A DNA stretch of 64,000 nucleotides, taken from assembly GCA_047619685.1 (NCBI GenBank), contig JBLHLC010000008.1, positions 1-64,000 of the forward strand, given 5' to 3'. A program made the translations under genes and the position numbers. The stretch's first letter is position 1; each line of letters starts with the position of its first letter. Origin of the DNA: JABDJZ01 sp047619685 (lineage in GTDB: Bacteria > Bacteroidota > Rhodothermia > Rhodothermales > UBA10348). The notes beneath the pieces were generated by a model, which had not been told where the DNA came from, ran no database searches, and saw nothing but the letters and a program-made list of their open reading frames with translations. Of this stretch, positions 32,362 to 41,091 are shown piece by piece.

Positions 32362-33108
32362 TTACCGGGCTGACCACCGATCCAGAATGTCCTGAGAGTG
32401 CCCGACTGCGCGGACTGCGTACGCCGCATGGAGCCACCGCTTTTCGTCGGCATCAAGATCTCCGTGGCCGGCGCGCCTGAATCGATCCTCTCTGGCGTGG
32501 TACAGGCAGGTTGCGGCGGCGACAGAAATATTGAAACTCTGGGCAAAGCCGCTCATCGGAATAATGCAGGTGGCATCCACAGCATCCAACATGGCGCTTG
32601 AGACCCCGCCGAGCTCGTTGCCAAAAACCAACGCCGTAGGCACGCTGAAGTCGAAGTCTCCGATCGGGCGGGCATTGTCATCAAGGTGAGCCGCGACCAC
32701 CCGGAAGCCGCCCGCTTTCAGGTTCTCCACGCACTGCCGGGCCTCATCCCAGACCCGGACATCCAGCCATTTCTCCGCGCCCTGGGTAGTTCGGGCTGAG
32801 TGTTTGTATACCGTGTCACCAGAGATGATGTCAAACCGGAGGTATCCGAGGCCCTCCGCGGTGCGCATAACGGCCGCCACGTTACCCGAGTTGACCAACC
32901 CCTCCACGACGACGGCCACACCCTTTGCCCTGGACTGGACAACCGCAGCAATACGTTCCGCCCTTTCTGGTGAAATGAATGGCCGTAGGGCCTCAAGAAC
33001 TTCCTCTGGCCCCAGTTCTGATTCCCCGGCATGGAACACCCTCGGCAGTCGCCGGGCACCGTGAACCAGCGCCTCCATGGAGGCGGTTCCGTCGGGAATG
33101 TGGGTCAT
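32362..33108 (-). CDS. SpoU/TrmH-family RNA 2'-O-methyltransferase
   Basis: A protein of about 248 residues of the SPOUT class. The three family motifs are present: NSGNVAAVMRTAEGLGY, ALVFGNELGGVSSAMLDAVD and IPMSGFAQSFNISVAAATCLY. The last two form the knotted SAM site. An N-terminal helical part of about 50 residues and a C-terminal stretch flank them, as in TrmH, which makes Gm18 in tRNA. The target could also be rRNA. Start 33108 is preferred; ATG 33078 is an alternative. It is divergent from the SDR at 33221. Confidence 0.87.
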   Translation of the reverse strand: MTHIPDGTASMEALVHGARRLPRVFHAGESELGPEEVLEALRPFISPERAERIAAVVQSRAKGVAVVVEGLVNSGNVAAVMRTAEGLGYLRFDIISGDTVYKHSARTTQGAEKWLDVRVWDEARQCVENLKAGGFRVVAAHLDDNARPIGDFDFSVPTALVFGNELGGVSSAMLDAVDATCIIPMSGFAQSFNISVAAATCLYHAREDRFRRAGHGDLDADEKRWLHAAYAVRAVGHSQDILDRWSAR

Positions 33109-33220
33109 CTTGCGGGAATTAAAAGCGTGCTGTACCTGGCGGAAAGATATGGCCATCGGCTTGGCGGCGCTCCACCGCGGGGCCGCGGGCGGGCTTATCT
33201 TGTCGGGCATCCAACAAATA

Positions 33221-33946
33221 ATGTCCATGGACCTGAAGAATCGTAACGCCGTCGTGACCGGCGCATCCGGAGGATTGGGACTGGCCATCGCCCACCAACT
33301 CGCCGCGCGGGGGGCCCGCGTATATGGGCTCGCTCGGCGCAAGGAGCGCTTGGCAGAAGCCCGGGTAACCGTTGGGGAGAACTTCATCCCGGTCATTTGC
33401 GACATCACCCAGGAAGAGGACGTGGCCCGGGCCTTCCTGCACATCCAGAAGTCATCCGACTCCCTCGACGTCCTCGTCAACAATGCCGGACTCGGCCGCT
33501 TCGGTGAACTGGACTCCATGCCGGTGGAGGATTGGGACCTTCAGATGTCTACCAACCTTCGTGGTGTGTTCCTGTGCACGCGAGCCGCGCTGCCACAGAT
33601 GAAGGAGCAGAATCGGACATCGGGATTTGGCGGTCACATCGTGAATGTGGCCTCGGTGGCGGGCCTGCTCGGCAACCCTCGCATTGGTGCCTACAACGCG
33701 ACCAAATTTGGTCTCAGGGGACTGAGCGAGTCCCTCATGAAAGAGGTCCGGTCTGACGGCATCAAGGTGACCTGCATCTTTCCCGGTTCCATTGAGACCG
33801 AGTTCTTCGAACAGGCTGGCGTACCGATCAGCGCGAACCCCATGAAGGCAGAGGACGTGGCATCGACCGTACTCCACGTGATAGAAGCTCCTGACAACTA
33901 TCTGGTTTCGGAGGTGATGATGCGTCCGCTTCGCCCCGCAGGCTAA
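33221..33946 (+). CDS. SDR-family oxidoreductase
   Basis: A 241-residue short-chain dehydrogenase with TGASGGLGLAIA, VNNAGLGRFG and the active-site YNATKFGLRGL. The start could be 33221 or the ATG two codons later at 33227. The substrate is unknown; it resembles FabG-like and diacetyl-reductase-like members. It is divergent from the TrmH gene. A 101-base gap separates it from the solute-binding protein gene downstream. Confidence 0.85.
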   Translation: MSMDLKNRNAVVTGASGGLGLAIAHQLAARGARVYGLARRKERLAEARVTVGENFIPVICDITQEEDVARAFLHIQKSSDSLDVLVNNAGLGRFGELDSMPVEDWDLQMSTNLRGVFLCTRAALPQMKEQNRTSGFGGHIVNVASVAGLLGNPRIGAYNATKFGLRGLSESLMKEVRSDGIKVTCIFPGSIETEFFEQAGVPISANPMKAEDVASTVLHVIEAPDNYLVSEVMMRPLRPAG

Positions 33947-33962
33947 CCCTCTCCCCAGGAAG

Positions 33963-33992
33963 TTTATTTTCGTGCGGGGAAGCCTCTATACT
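33963..33992 (+). promoter_or_regulatory. Weak candidate promoter upstream of dctP-like gene
   Basis: TATACT at 33987-33992 resembles a -10 box, and TTTATT at 33963-33968 lies 18 bases upstream. The match is modest, and the primary sigma consensus of Bacteroidota may differ, so this is only a candidate. Confidence 0.25.
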
Positions 33993-34047
33993 GTGCAGCC
34001 CTCCATGTTTGTCCGCCAGCGGACTCCGATCGCATCAGACCCCTGCC

Positions 34048-35154
34048 ATGAAAAGACGCAAGTTCATAAAATCTGGCGCCGTGTTATCGGCGGGCGGTGC
34101 ACTGGTTGCCGGGTGCGGCAGCAGTGAATCAGGCGGCGCGGCGGCCGTCGTGACGCAGCCTCGCGTTTCCTGGAGGTTGGCATCCACCTTCCCGCGCTCG
34201 CTCGACACCATATACGGTGCGGCCGAAACCCTGGCGAACCGTGTCTCTGAGCTCACCGATGGCAGATTTACCATTCGGGTGTTTCCGGCCGGCGAATTGG
34301 TGCCTTTTGACCAGGTCCTCGAGTCGGTTCAGAAGGCCACCATTCAGATGGGCCATGCGGCCAGCTACTACTTTACCGGTCTGAATCCGGCGCTGGCCTT
34401 TGACTGCACGGTTCCCTTCGGAATGAATGCGCGCCAATACAATGCCTGGTTTTACCACGGGGAAGGCAAGGACCTGTTGCGCGGGCTTTTCAGTGATTTC
34501 AACATCATCAATTTCCCCGGCGGCAACACCGGAGTGCAGATGGGCGGGTGGTTCCGGCGCGAAATCGGCAGCGTGTCGGATCTGCGTGGCCTCACGATGC
34601 GCATCCCTGGGATGGGTGGCCGTGTGATGGACCGGCTCGGCGTTACCGCGCAGGTGCTGGCCGGTGGCGACATCTACCCGGCTCTGGAGCGTGGGGTCAT
34701 CGATGCCACCGAGTGGTCGGGGCCGTACGACGACGAAAAGCTCGGCTTCTACAAAGTCGCACCCTACTACTACTATCCCGGTTGGTGGGAGCCCGGTCCC
34801 AATCTTTCCTTTTATGTCAATGCCCAGGCGTGGGCCACGCTCCCGTCCGACTATCAGGCGGCCATCGCGGCAGCGGCGGCAGAAGCAAACGTGGACATGA
34901 TGTCCGATTACGACGCCAAGAACCCGCCCGCCATGGAGCGTCTGCTGAATAATGGCGTCCAGCTGCGACAGTTTTCCGCCGACATAATGGCCGCAGCCTG
35001 GGAGGCATCTGGAGACCTCCTGGCGGAAGAGGCTGCTGCCGATGCCAACTACCGAACCATCATGGACTCCTATCAGAAGTTCAAGAACCTATCAAACCGC
35101 TGGCTGGGTACCTCGGAATTGTCCTATACCGACTTCGCGTACGATCGCTCCTGA
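34048..35154 (+). CDS. TRAP transporter solute-binding lipoprotein (DctP/TakP-like)
   Basis: A 368-residue extracytoplasmic binding protein. The N-terminus has twin arginines (RRKFIKSG) and a lipobox (LVAGC), suggesting Tat export and lipid anchoring. The body carries TRAP family features: LANRVSELTDGRFTIRVFPAGE, and ERGVIDATEWSGPYDDEKLGF followed by PYYYYPGWWEPGP, which is typical of TakP-type proteins for keto-acids. ATG 34048 immediately precedes the twin arginines. The permease genes lie at 39219-41059 on the other strand rather than beside it. The next gene overlaps its stop (TGATG). Confidence 0.9.
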   Translation: MKRRKFIKSGAVLSAGGALVAGCGSSESGGAAAVVTQPRVSWRLASTFPRSLDTIYGAAETLANRVSELTDGRFTIRVFPAGELVPFDQVLESVQKATIQMGHAASYYFTGLNPALAFDCTVPFGMNARQYNAWFYHGEGKDLLRGLFSDFNIINFPGGNTGVQMGGWFRREIGSVSDLRGLTMRIPGMGGRVMDRLGVTAQVLAGGDIYPALERGVIDATEWSGPYDDEKLGFYKVAPYYYYPGWWEPGPNLSFYVNAQAWATLPSDYQAAIAAAAAEANVDMMSDYDAKNPPAMERLLNNGVQLRQFSADIMAAAWEASGDLLAEEAAADANYRTIMDSYQKFKNLSNRWLGTSELSYTDFAYDRS

Positions 35155-35711
35155 TGAAGCAGGTAGCGGTCTACTGCGCGTCTTCGGAGAACATCGACCA
35201 GGCCTATCGGGAGGACGCCCGGCTCCTCGGACACGGGTTGGCCGACCTAGGACTCGGGCTGGTTTACGGCGGCGGTAGCGTTGGCTTGATGGGCGAGGTG
35301 GCGCGCGCCGTCCATGCGGGGGGCGGACACGTGACCGGCTACATCCCGTCCAGGCTCATGGCTATAGAAGGCCGTGCGTACGACATTGCAGACGAACTCA
35401 TCGTGACGGAGACGATGCAAGAGAGGAAGAGCGCCATTTTTGGTCGCTGTGATGCGTTTTTGGCGCTTGCGGGAGGCCTCGGGACCATCGAGGAATTTAT
35501 GGAGGTAGCCACGCTGCGGAAATTGGGCTATCTGGACAAGCCCATCTTCCTGGTCAACACGCGCGGTTTCTGGAATGGACTCATTGATTTTCTTGCCCAC
35601 ACAGAGAGAGAGGGGTTCTCGCCGGACCTCCGACCCATTTTTCAGACCGTTCCCGATGCGGCAGGCGCCCTTGCCGTACTCCGCAAATATCCCGGCCTTT
35701 TGACGCCATGA
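35154..35711 (+). CDS. LOG-family protein (Rossmann-fold nucleotide hydrolase)
   Basis: A 185-residue protein of the LOG/TIGR00730 family. Key motifs are VYCASSENIDQAY, then GGGSVGLMGEVA, and ALAGGLGTIEEFMEV, the family's PGGxGTxxE site with the first Pro replaced by Ala. Members release a nucleobase from nucleotide monophosphates, including cytokinin ribotides in plants and AMP-like substrates in bacteria. The role here is unknown. It is coupled on both sides: ATG overlaps the preceding stop, and the amidohydrolase starts four bases before its end. Confidence 0.9.
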   Translation: MKQVAVYCASSENIDQAYREDARLLGHGLADLGLGLVYGGGSVGLMGEVARAVHAGGGHVTGYIPSRLMAIEGRAYDIADELIVTETMQERKSAIFGRCDAFLALAGGLGTIEEFMEVATLRKLGYLDKPIFLVNTRGFWNGLIDFLAHTEREGFSPDLRPIFQTVPDAAGALAVLRKYPGLLTP

Positions 35712-37420
35712 AGACTCCTGTCGCCGCCTTACTCTCGCTGTTTTTGCTCTCCGCCTGTACCGGCCCCGACGCCGTAGATCTGGCGCTGACGGGCGGCAGG
35801 GTCGTCACCGTCGATGCTGATACGCCGGAAGGCACGGCGATCGCCATTCGCGGAGATCGGGTGGTTCTGGTCGGCTCGGACGAGGACGTTCAGGCTCTCA
35901 TTGGTCCAGACACGGAGGTGATAGACCTTGCCGGACGGTTGGCGATTCCTGGGTTTATCGAGGGTCACGGGCATTTCATGGGAATCGGTCGCGCCCAGAT
36001 GATCCTGGACCTCTCCAAAGCCCGAACCTGGGACGACATTGTCGCGCAAGTCCAAGCCGCGGTCGCAGAATCTGAGGAGGGCGCCTGGATCTCTGGCCGA
36101 GGATGGCACCAGGAGAAATGGGATGAAACACCGGAGGGATCCGTGGACGGCGTCCCAACACACCAGACATTGAGCGCAGTATCACCGAGAAACCCGGTCA
36201 TTCTGGGACACGCCAGTGGCCACGCCTCCTTTACAAACGCCGAGGCCCTCCGGTTGAGCGGGATCTCGGCCGAAACGCCAGACCCCGACGGCGGTGAAAT
36301 TGTCCATGACCAGCGAGGCGAGCCGACCGGGCTCCTTCGTGAGCGTGCGCAGGGGCTCGTTGGGCGGGCTCGGTCCCAGGCGCAGCGGGGCATGACGGAG
36401 GACGAGGCAGAAGTGGAGGCTTTGGAGCAGGTTCGCCTTGCCTCGGCGGAGGTGCTCTCGAAAGGGATCACGTCCTTCCAGGACGCGGGCTCTGGCTTCA
36501 ATACGATTGACCGCTTCCGACGCTTGGCTGACGCTGGAGATCTCCCGGTTCGGCTCTACGTCATGATCAGGGCTTCCAACGAATCGTTGGCCGAGAACCT
36601 GGACGCCTACCGAACCATCGGCGCTGGCGACAACCACCTCACGGTGCGTTCCATCAAACGCTCCATTGACGGAGCGCTGGGCCCCCACGGAGCGTGGCTG
36701 CTCGAACCCTACTCGGACAAACCGGAAAGCGCAGGCCTCAACACCGCAGATCCGGCCGACGTGGCCGAAACCGCGCGGCTGGCACTAGAACATGGCTTCC
36801 AGCTCAACGTCCACGCCATCGGAGATCGCGCCAACCGTGAGGTACTCGATATTTATGAGTCCAGCTTTGGAGGTGTCGACCAAGACAACCGCCGCTGGCG
36901 AATCGAACATGCGCAGCACCTTCACCCGGATGATATCGGCAGATTTGCCCGTCTGGGTGTGATTGCCGCGATGCAGGGTGTTCATGCCACTTCAGACGGC
37001 CCGTGGGTACTCGCCAAGCTGGGTGAGCAGCGCGCCAGGGAAGGCGCCTATGTCTGGCGCTCGCTCTGGGATTCCGGCGCCGTTGTGGCGAATGGGACGG
37101 ACGCGCCCGTGGAAGACGTGGATCCCATCCCGAGCTTCTACGCCACCGTTTCGCGCCGGGTAAAGGATGGAAGTGTCTTTTACCCTGGCCAACGCCTCAC
37201 GCGCATGGAGGCACTCCAGAGCTACACCCTCAACAACGCCTACGCCGCCTTCGAGGAAGAGCTGAAAGGCAGCCTTCGGGTCGGGAAACTCGCAGATGTA
37301 ACCGTGCTCTCGTCTGATATCCTCTCGGTCCCGGAGGAGGAGATCCTGTCCGCGCGAATCGACTACACCATCGTTGGCGGGAAGGTGCTGTACGCAAGGG
37401 ATACCGCCCAACAGAATTGA
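35708..37420 (+). CDS. YtcJ-like amidohydrolase lipoprotein
   Basis: A 570-residue metallohydrolase of the amidohydrolase 3 / YtcJ family. The N-terminus has a lipoprotein signal (LLSLFLLSAC). The metal-site segment IPGFIEGHGHFMGIG has an HxH pair, and later segments VHAIGDRANREVLDIYE and IEHAQHLHPDDIGRFA carry further ligands. The C-terminal part (NGTDAPVEDVDPIP, then GKLADVTVL) is typical. It probably acts in the periplasm on amide or ester bonds; the substrate is not predictable. ATGA overlap with the LOG gene indicates coupling. It converges on the Lrp-type regulator, with stops directly adjacent. Confidence 0.88.
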   Translation: MKTPVAALLSLFLLSACTGPDAVDLALTGGRVVTVDADTPEGTAIAIRGDRVVLVGSDEDVQALIGPDTEVIDLAGRLAIPGFIEGHGHFMGIGRAQMILDLSKARTWDDIVAQVQAAVAESEEGAWISGRGWHQEKWDETPEGSVDGVPTHQTLSAVSPRNPVILGHASGHASFTNAEALRLSGISAETPDPDGGEIVHDQRGEPTGLLRERAQGLVGRARSQAQRGMTEDEAEVEALEQVRLASAEVLSKGITSFQDAGSGFNTIDRFRRLADAGDLPVRLYVMIRASNESLAENLDAYRTIGAGDNHLTVRSIKRSIDGALGPHGAWLLEPYSDKPESAGLNTADPADVAETARLALEHGFQLNVHAIGDRANREVLDIYESSFGGVDQDNRRWRIEHAQHLHPDDIGRFARLGVIAAMQGVHATSDGPWVLAKLGEQRAREGAYVWRSLWDSGAVVANGTDAPVEDVDPIPSFYATVSRRVKDGSVFYPGQRLTRMEALQSYTLNNAYAAFEEELKGSLRVGKLADVTVLSSDILSVPEEEILSARIDYTIVGGKVLYARDTAQQN

Positions 37421-37894
37421 TCAGGGCTCCTGAATGGGAAGGCGCGTGTGGTGTTTTACCGTCGAGAGGACGAACGACGTGTGGACCTTGGCGATGAAAG
37501 GGATCGACGAGAACTCATGGAGCAGAAAAGACTCGTAAGCCCCGATATCGCTGGCAACGATTTTTAACAGGAAGTCGCTTTCGCCGCTGATGTGATAACA
37601 CTCCATGACCTGGGGCATACTCTCGACGTGGCTTTGAAAGGCAGCCACTTTTTCCGCACCGTGCATGGTCAGCGACACGCTTACGTAGGCCACCGTGGAC
37701 TGCTCTACCTTGGTCGCATCCACGAGAGCCACCGTAGCCAGGATGTACCCCTGTGCTTTGAGCTTCCGAACCCTCTCCAGTGTGGTGGCCGGTGCCAAGC
37801 CTATTCTGCGCGACAGTTCAACATTGGATATGCCACCATCCACCTGGAGGATATTCAGAATGCGACGGTCCGTGCCGTCCAACAAATCGAGCAT
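37421..37894 (-). CDS. Lrp/AsnC-family transcriptional regulator
   Basis: A 157-residue regulator. The N-terminal winged helix holds LDGTDRRILNILQVDGGISNVELSRRIGL and the recognition helix around TTLERVRKLKAQGYI. The C-terminal effector (RAM) domain is recognisable, with CYHISGESDFLLKIVASDI. Such proteins respond to amino acids and control transport or catabolism. I chose ATG 37894, which follows an AAAGG site; longer readings add residues not seen in the family. It is divergent from the DinB-like gene. Its target here is unknown. Confidence 0.93.
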   Translation of the reverse strand: MLDLLDGTDRRILNILQVDGGISNVELSRRIGLAPATTLERVRKLKAQGYILATVALVDATKVEQSTVAYVSVSLTMHGAEKVAAFQSHVESMPQVMECYHISGESDFLLKIVASDIGAYESFLLHEFSSIPFIAKVHTSFVLSTVKHHTRLPIQEP

Positions 37895-37971
37895 GCCTTT
37901 GAGGGTTGAGCGCAGACGATGATACCAATTGTCACGGGCACTCCGCCTCACATAACGACCAGATACCTGCC

Positions 37972-38517
37972 ATGGCGTCCAAGATTGACAAGCTGACCAC
38001 GCTCCACCGGAAACTCGGACGGCGGTATGACCGCATGCAGGAGCTCCTGGACCGGGAAGACGACTCGCTGTTTCGGCAGGCCCCGTCCGTGTCCAATTGG
38101 TCCGTTGCCAACCAACTCCATCACGTCGCGACCGCGACCTGGCTCATGCTGGTCGGAGTGGATCGGATTTCGAAGCAACTGAGCCCGGCCGCGGCTGAAG
38201 GAAGCATCAACACCATTGGGCGAGCGCTGCTTCTGTCGGGCCGTTTCCCCCGAGGAAAAGCCCAGGCGCCAGCGAGGAGTCAGCCCCCGGACAACGTGAC
38301 CCGGGGGGACATCAAGAAGGCGCTCGACAGATCCAGGGATCTGTATGAAAGGACGCCAGATATTTTCCAGGCGGCTTCAGCGTCTTCCTGGCGGGCAAAA
38401 CACCCGTACTTCGGGATGCTGGATGCATGCCAGTGGATGAAGTTGGCTGTCATTCACGCCGATCACCATTTTCTGATAGTGGATGACATCGACGCCCGTG
38501 CGGGCCAATCCTCCTGA
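37972..38517 (+). CDS. DinB-like four-helix protein
   Basis: A 181-residue protein with an all-helical profile. A histidine in SVANQLHHVATATWL and a second pair in HADHHFLIVDDIDA fit the three-histidine metal site of the DinB/YfiT superfamily, and the length is right. Members include thiol transferases of bacillithiol or mycothiol type, but most are uncharacterised. The gene starts at ATG 37972, 77 bases after the start of the divergent Lrp-like gene. An esterase gene follows after seven bases, so the two are likely one transcript. Confidence 0.7.
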   Translation: MASKIDKLTTLHRKLGRRYDRMQELLDREDDSLFRQAPSVSNWSVANQLHHVATATWLMLVGVDRISKQLSPAAAEGSINTIGRALLLSGRFPRGKAQAPARSQPPDNVTRGDIKKALDRSRDLYERTPDIFQAASASSWRAKHPYFGMLDACQWMKLAVIHADHHFLIVDDIDARAGQSS

Positions 38518-38524
38518 CCCACCG

Positions 38525-39160
38525 ATGGAGCATTCCATAACCGTGGGACGGACGGCCCGGTATTTCACTCAGGGAGTCGCTGGGAATGCCACTGAAGTCT
38601 GGCTTGTTCTCCACGGGTACGGGCAGCTTGCGCGGGATTATCTGGACTCGTGTTCGGGCCTTTTCGCTCCTCACAGGTACGTTGTTTCCCCCGAAGCGCT
38701 GTCGCTTTTTTATGGCCGGGGATTCAGCGAGACCCCTGGAGCGTCGTGGATGACGAAAGAAAACAGGGAGTCCGAAATCCGGGACTACGTGGCGTACCTG
38801 GACACCGTTGTGAGCGAGGTACTGGCCACGTGTGTTGGACTTCCCGAAGTCCATGTCCTGGGCTTCTCTCAAGGGGCGGCCACCGCCAGTCGATGGGCCG
38901 CATTGGGCAACGTTAAACCCCAACGACTGATATGTTGGGCAGGCGACATTGCCCATGACCTGAAGCAACCGGCCGTTTCCCTGGCGGGCACGGACCTGAT
39001 CGTGGTTCACGGTTCCAGGGACAAACTCCTGACCAACAAGAGGAAGCAGGCCTTTCTGGACCGCATGGATGCCGATGGACTGACCTATCGCCTGGTGTCC
39101 TTTGAGGGCGGTCATCGGATGGATACCGATACTCTCGCGGGGCTTGTGGCGGCACCTTGA
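38525..39160 (+). CDS. Alpha/beta hydrolase (phospholipase/carboxylesterase family)
   Basis: A 211-residue serine hydrolase. The nucleophile sits in VHVLGFSQGAATASRW, the oxyanion turn in WLVLHGYGQLARDYL, the acid in VVHGSRDKLL, and the histidine in FEGGHRMDTDT. The fold and spacing match the carboxylesterase 2 group (PF02230). No signal sequence is seen, so it should be cytoplasmic. The start at 38525 is more compact than a reading from 38483 that overlaps the DinB gene. Substrate unknown. Confidence 0.85.
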   Translation: MEHSITVGRTARYFTQGVAGNATEVWLVLHGYGQLARDYLDSCSGLFAPHRYVVSPEALSLFYGRGFSETPGASWMTKENRESEIRDYVAYLDTVVSEVLATCVGLPEVHVLGFSQGAATASRWAALGNVKPQRLICWAGDIAHDLKQPAVSLAGTDLIVVHGSRDKLLTNKRKQAFLDRMDADGLTYRLVSFEGGHRMDTDTLAGLVAAP

Positions 39161-39218
39161 CCTTGTGGATCGTCCCCGGTGACCTGTGCGGCGACCCTGC
39201 GGGATCACCGTCGATCCG

Positions 39219-40535
39219 TCAGAACGACCAGAGAACCAGAATCGGAAACAGGATGATGAGCAGGAGTCCGATGGCCTGGATCACGATGAATGGAATCACA
39301 CCTCGATAAATCTGAGCCGTGGTGATCTCAGGGGGCGCGACGCCCCGCAGGTAGAAGAGCGCGAACCCGAACGGCGGCGTCAGGAAAGACATCTGGAGGT
39401 TCATCGCGATCATTACGCCGAACCAGACCAGGTCTACCCCTAAGAACAGGGCAGCCGGGGCGAGCAAAGGGATCACAATAAAGGCGATCTCAAAGAAGTC
39501 GATGAAGAAGCCCAGAATGAATATGATGACATTGGCCGCCACGAGAAGCCCCACGACCCCGCCCGGCAGGCCGGTCAGTAATCCGTGGATCCAGAGGTCT
39601 CCATTGAGTCCGCGAAAGACCAGGGCAAACGCTGTCGAACCTATTAAAAGGAACATGACCATCACCGTCAGCCGCGTCGTCTCGTCCATGGTCTGACGGA
39701 GCGCCGTCAGCGTCAGGCGCCGGTTTGCTGCGGCCAGGCCCATCGCCCCGAGTGCGCCCAGGGCGCCGGCTTCCGTTGGTGTGGCGACGCCGGCGAAGAT
39801 GCTCCCCAGCACAAGCAGGATCAGGACAAGCGGCGGCATCATCACAAAAACGACCCTTCGCGCCAACTTTTTGCGGTCCCGTTCCTGCGCTTCAGGCGGG
39901 AGGGCGGGTGCCTTCTCGGGTTGGAAGTAGGCTACGCCGACAGCGTATGCGGCGTACAGGCCGGCCAGAAGGACTCCGGGGACCAGGGCACCCACAAACA
40001 GGTCGCCAACGGAGACCCCCAGCTGGTCGGCTAGAACGACCAAGACCACACTCGGAGGAATGATTTGCCCGAGCGTGCCGGAGGCCGTAATGATGCCGGC
40101 AGAGAGCTCTTTATCGTAGCCGTATCGCAACATGACGGGAAGCGAGATCATCCCCATCGCAACGACTGACGCGCCCACCACACCCGTCGCCGCGGCCAAG
40201 AGCGCCCCGACAAACACCACAGCCAGGGCCAAACCTCCCCTCAGCGGACCAAAAACCTGACCTATCGTGGTCAACAGGTCCTCGGCCAAACGCGACTTCT
40301 CCAGCATGGTCCCCATAAAAATGAAGAAGGGGACCGCCAATAACACGTAGTTGGACATTACCCCAAACGTCCGGTCGGGTAGGGCCAGCAGGAGATTCCA
40401 ATCGAAAACACCCGCCTCCACGCCGATGAGGGCGAACAGCATGGCCGTTCCACCCAGAGCGAACGCGACAGGGAAGCCCGAGAAGATCAGGAGCAAGGCT
40501 CCCACAAACATCAGAGGCCCTAGAATGTCCTCCAT
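39219..40535 (-). CDS. TRAP transporter large permease (DctM-like)
   Basis: A 438-residue membrane protein with about 12 hydrophobic helices and the DctM repeat features, such as FPVAFALGGTAMLFALIG near the start and GVVGASVVAMGMISLPVMLRYGYDKELSAG in the middle, where substrate and sodium are coupled. The other TRAP parts are DctQ immediately upstream (ATGA overlap at 40535-40537) and the solute-binding lipoprotein 4 kb away on the opposite strand. Substrate is probably a carboxylate, inferred only from the TakP-like binding protein. Confidence 0.92.
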   Translation of the reverse strand: MEDILGPLMFVGALLLIFSGFPVAFALGGTAMLFALIGVEAGVFDWNLLLALPDRTFGVMSNYVLLAVPFFIFMGTMLEKSRLAEDLLTTIGQVFGPLRGGLALAVVFVGALLAAATGVVGASVVAMGMISLPVMLRYGYDKELSAGIITASGTLGQIIPPSVVLVVLADQLGVSVGDLFVGALVPGVLLAGLYAAYAVGVAYFQPEKAPALPPEAQERDRKKLARRVVFVMMPPLVLILLVLGSIFAGVATPTEAGALGALGAMGLAAANRRLTLTALRQTMDETTRLTVMVMFLLIGSTAFALVFRGLNGDLWIHGLLTGLPGGVVGLLVAANVIIFILGFFIDFFEIAFIVIPLLAPAALFLGVDLVWFGVMIAMNLQMSFLTPPFGFALFYLRGVAPPEITTAQIYRGVIPFIVIQAIGLLLIILFPILVLWSF

Positions 40536-41059
40536 CAGTTTGCCTTCTGTAGAACGGTGTTCAGAGACCGGATCAGCATCGAAAAACCCTGCCCCAGAAG
40601 CATCAGAAACGCCACGGGAATGGCGGTCTTGATCAGGTATCGCGGGAGCCCCCCGGGATCCGGCGAGCCCTCCAGGACGGACCAGGAATTGTAAACGGCC
40701 GGCCAGGAGACCCAGAGCATCAGCAGGCAAAACGGGATCAGGAACACGATTGTACCCGTCAGGTCGATCCACGCCTTGCCGCGATCACTCAGCCTGCTGA
40801 AGAGCACATCTACCCGAACGTGGGAATTCGTCCGTAGGGCGTAGGCCCCGCCCAGCAGAAAAAGCAGGCTGAACAGGTACCACTGAAGCTCGATGTAGGT
40901 GTTCGAACTCAGTGTGCTCCCCATGAACTTGCCCGCATACCGTGCGAGTGCATTGAAGGACGCCACCAGCACCATGGCCAGCGTCAGCCACCGCAGGGTC
41001 CTGCCGCTCCAGTCACTGAAACGATCTATGAGGTCGGCGAAGCGGAGAAGCAAAGGCAT
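40535..41059 (-). CDS. TRAP transporter small permease (DctQ-like)
   Basis: A 174-residue membrane protein with four predicted helices, the layout of DctQ subunits. A conserved segment (YIELQWYLFSLLFLLGGAYALRTNSHVRVDVLFSRLS) matches family patterns. Its stop overlaps the start of the DctM gene as ATGA, so the two are translated together. The start at 41059 leaves 32 bases to rarA upstream; longer readings run into that gene. It is likely transcribed with rarA or from a short promoter in between. Confidence 0.9.
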   Translation of the reverse strand: MPLLLRFADLIDRFSDWSGRTLRWLTLAMVLVASFNALARYAGKFMGSTLSSNTYIELQWYLFSLLFLLGGAYALRTNSHVRVDVLFSRLSDRGKAWIDLTGTIVFLIPFCLLMLWVSWPAVYNSWSVLEGSPDPGGLPRYLIKTAIPVAFLMLLGQGFSMLIRSLNTVLQKAN

Positions 41060-41091
41060 GGGACGAAAATAGTCGCGGCGGGAAGTCAGTG

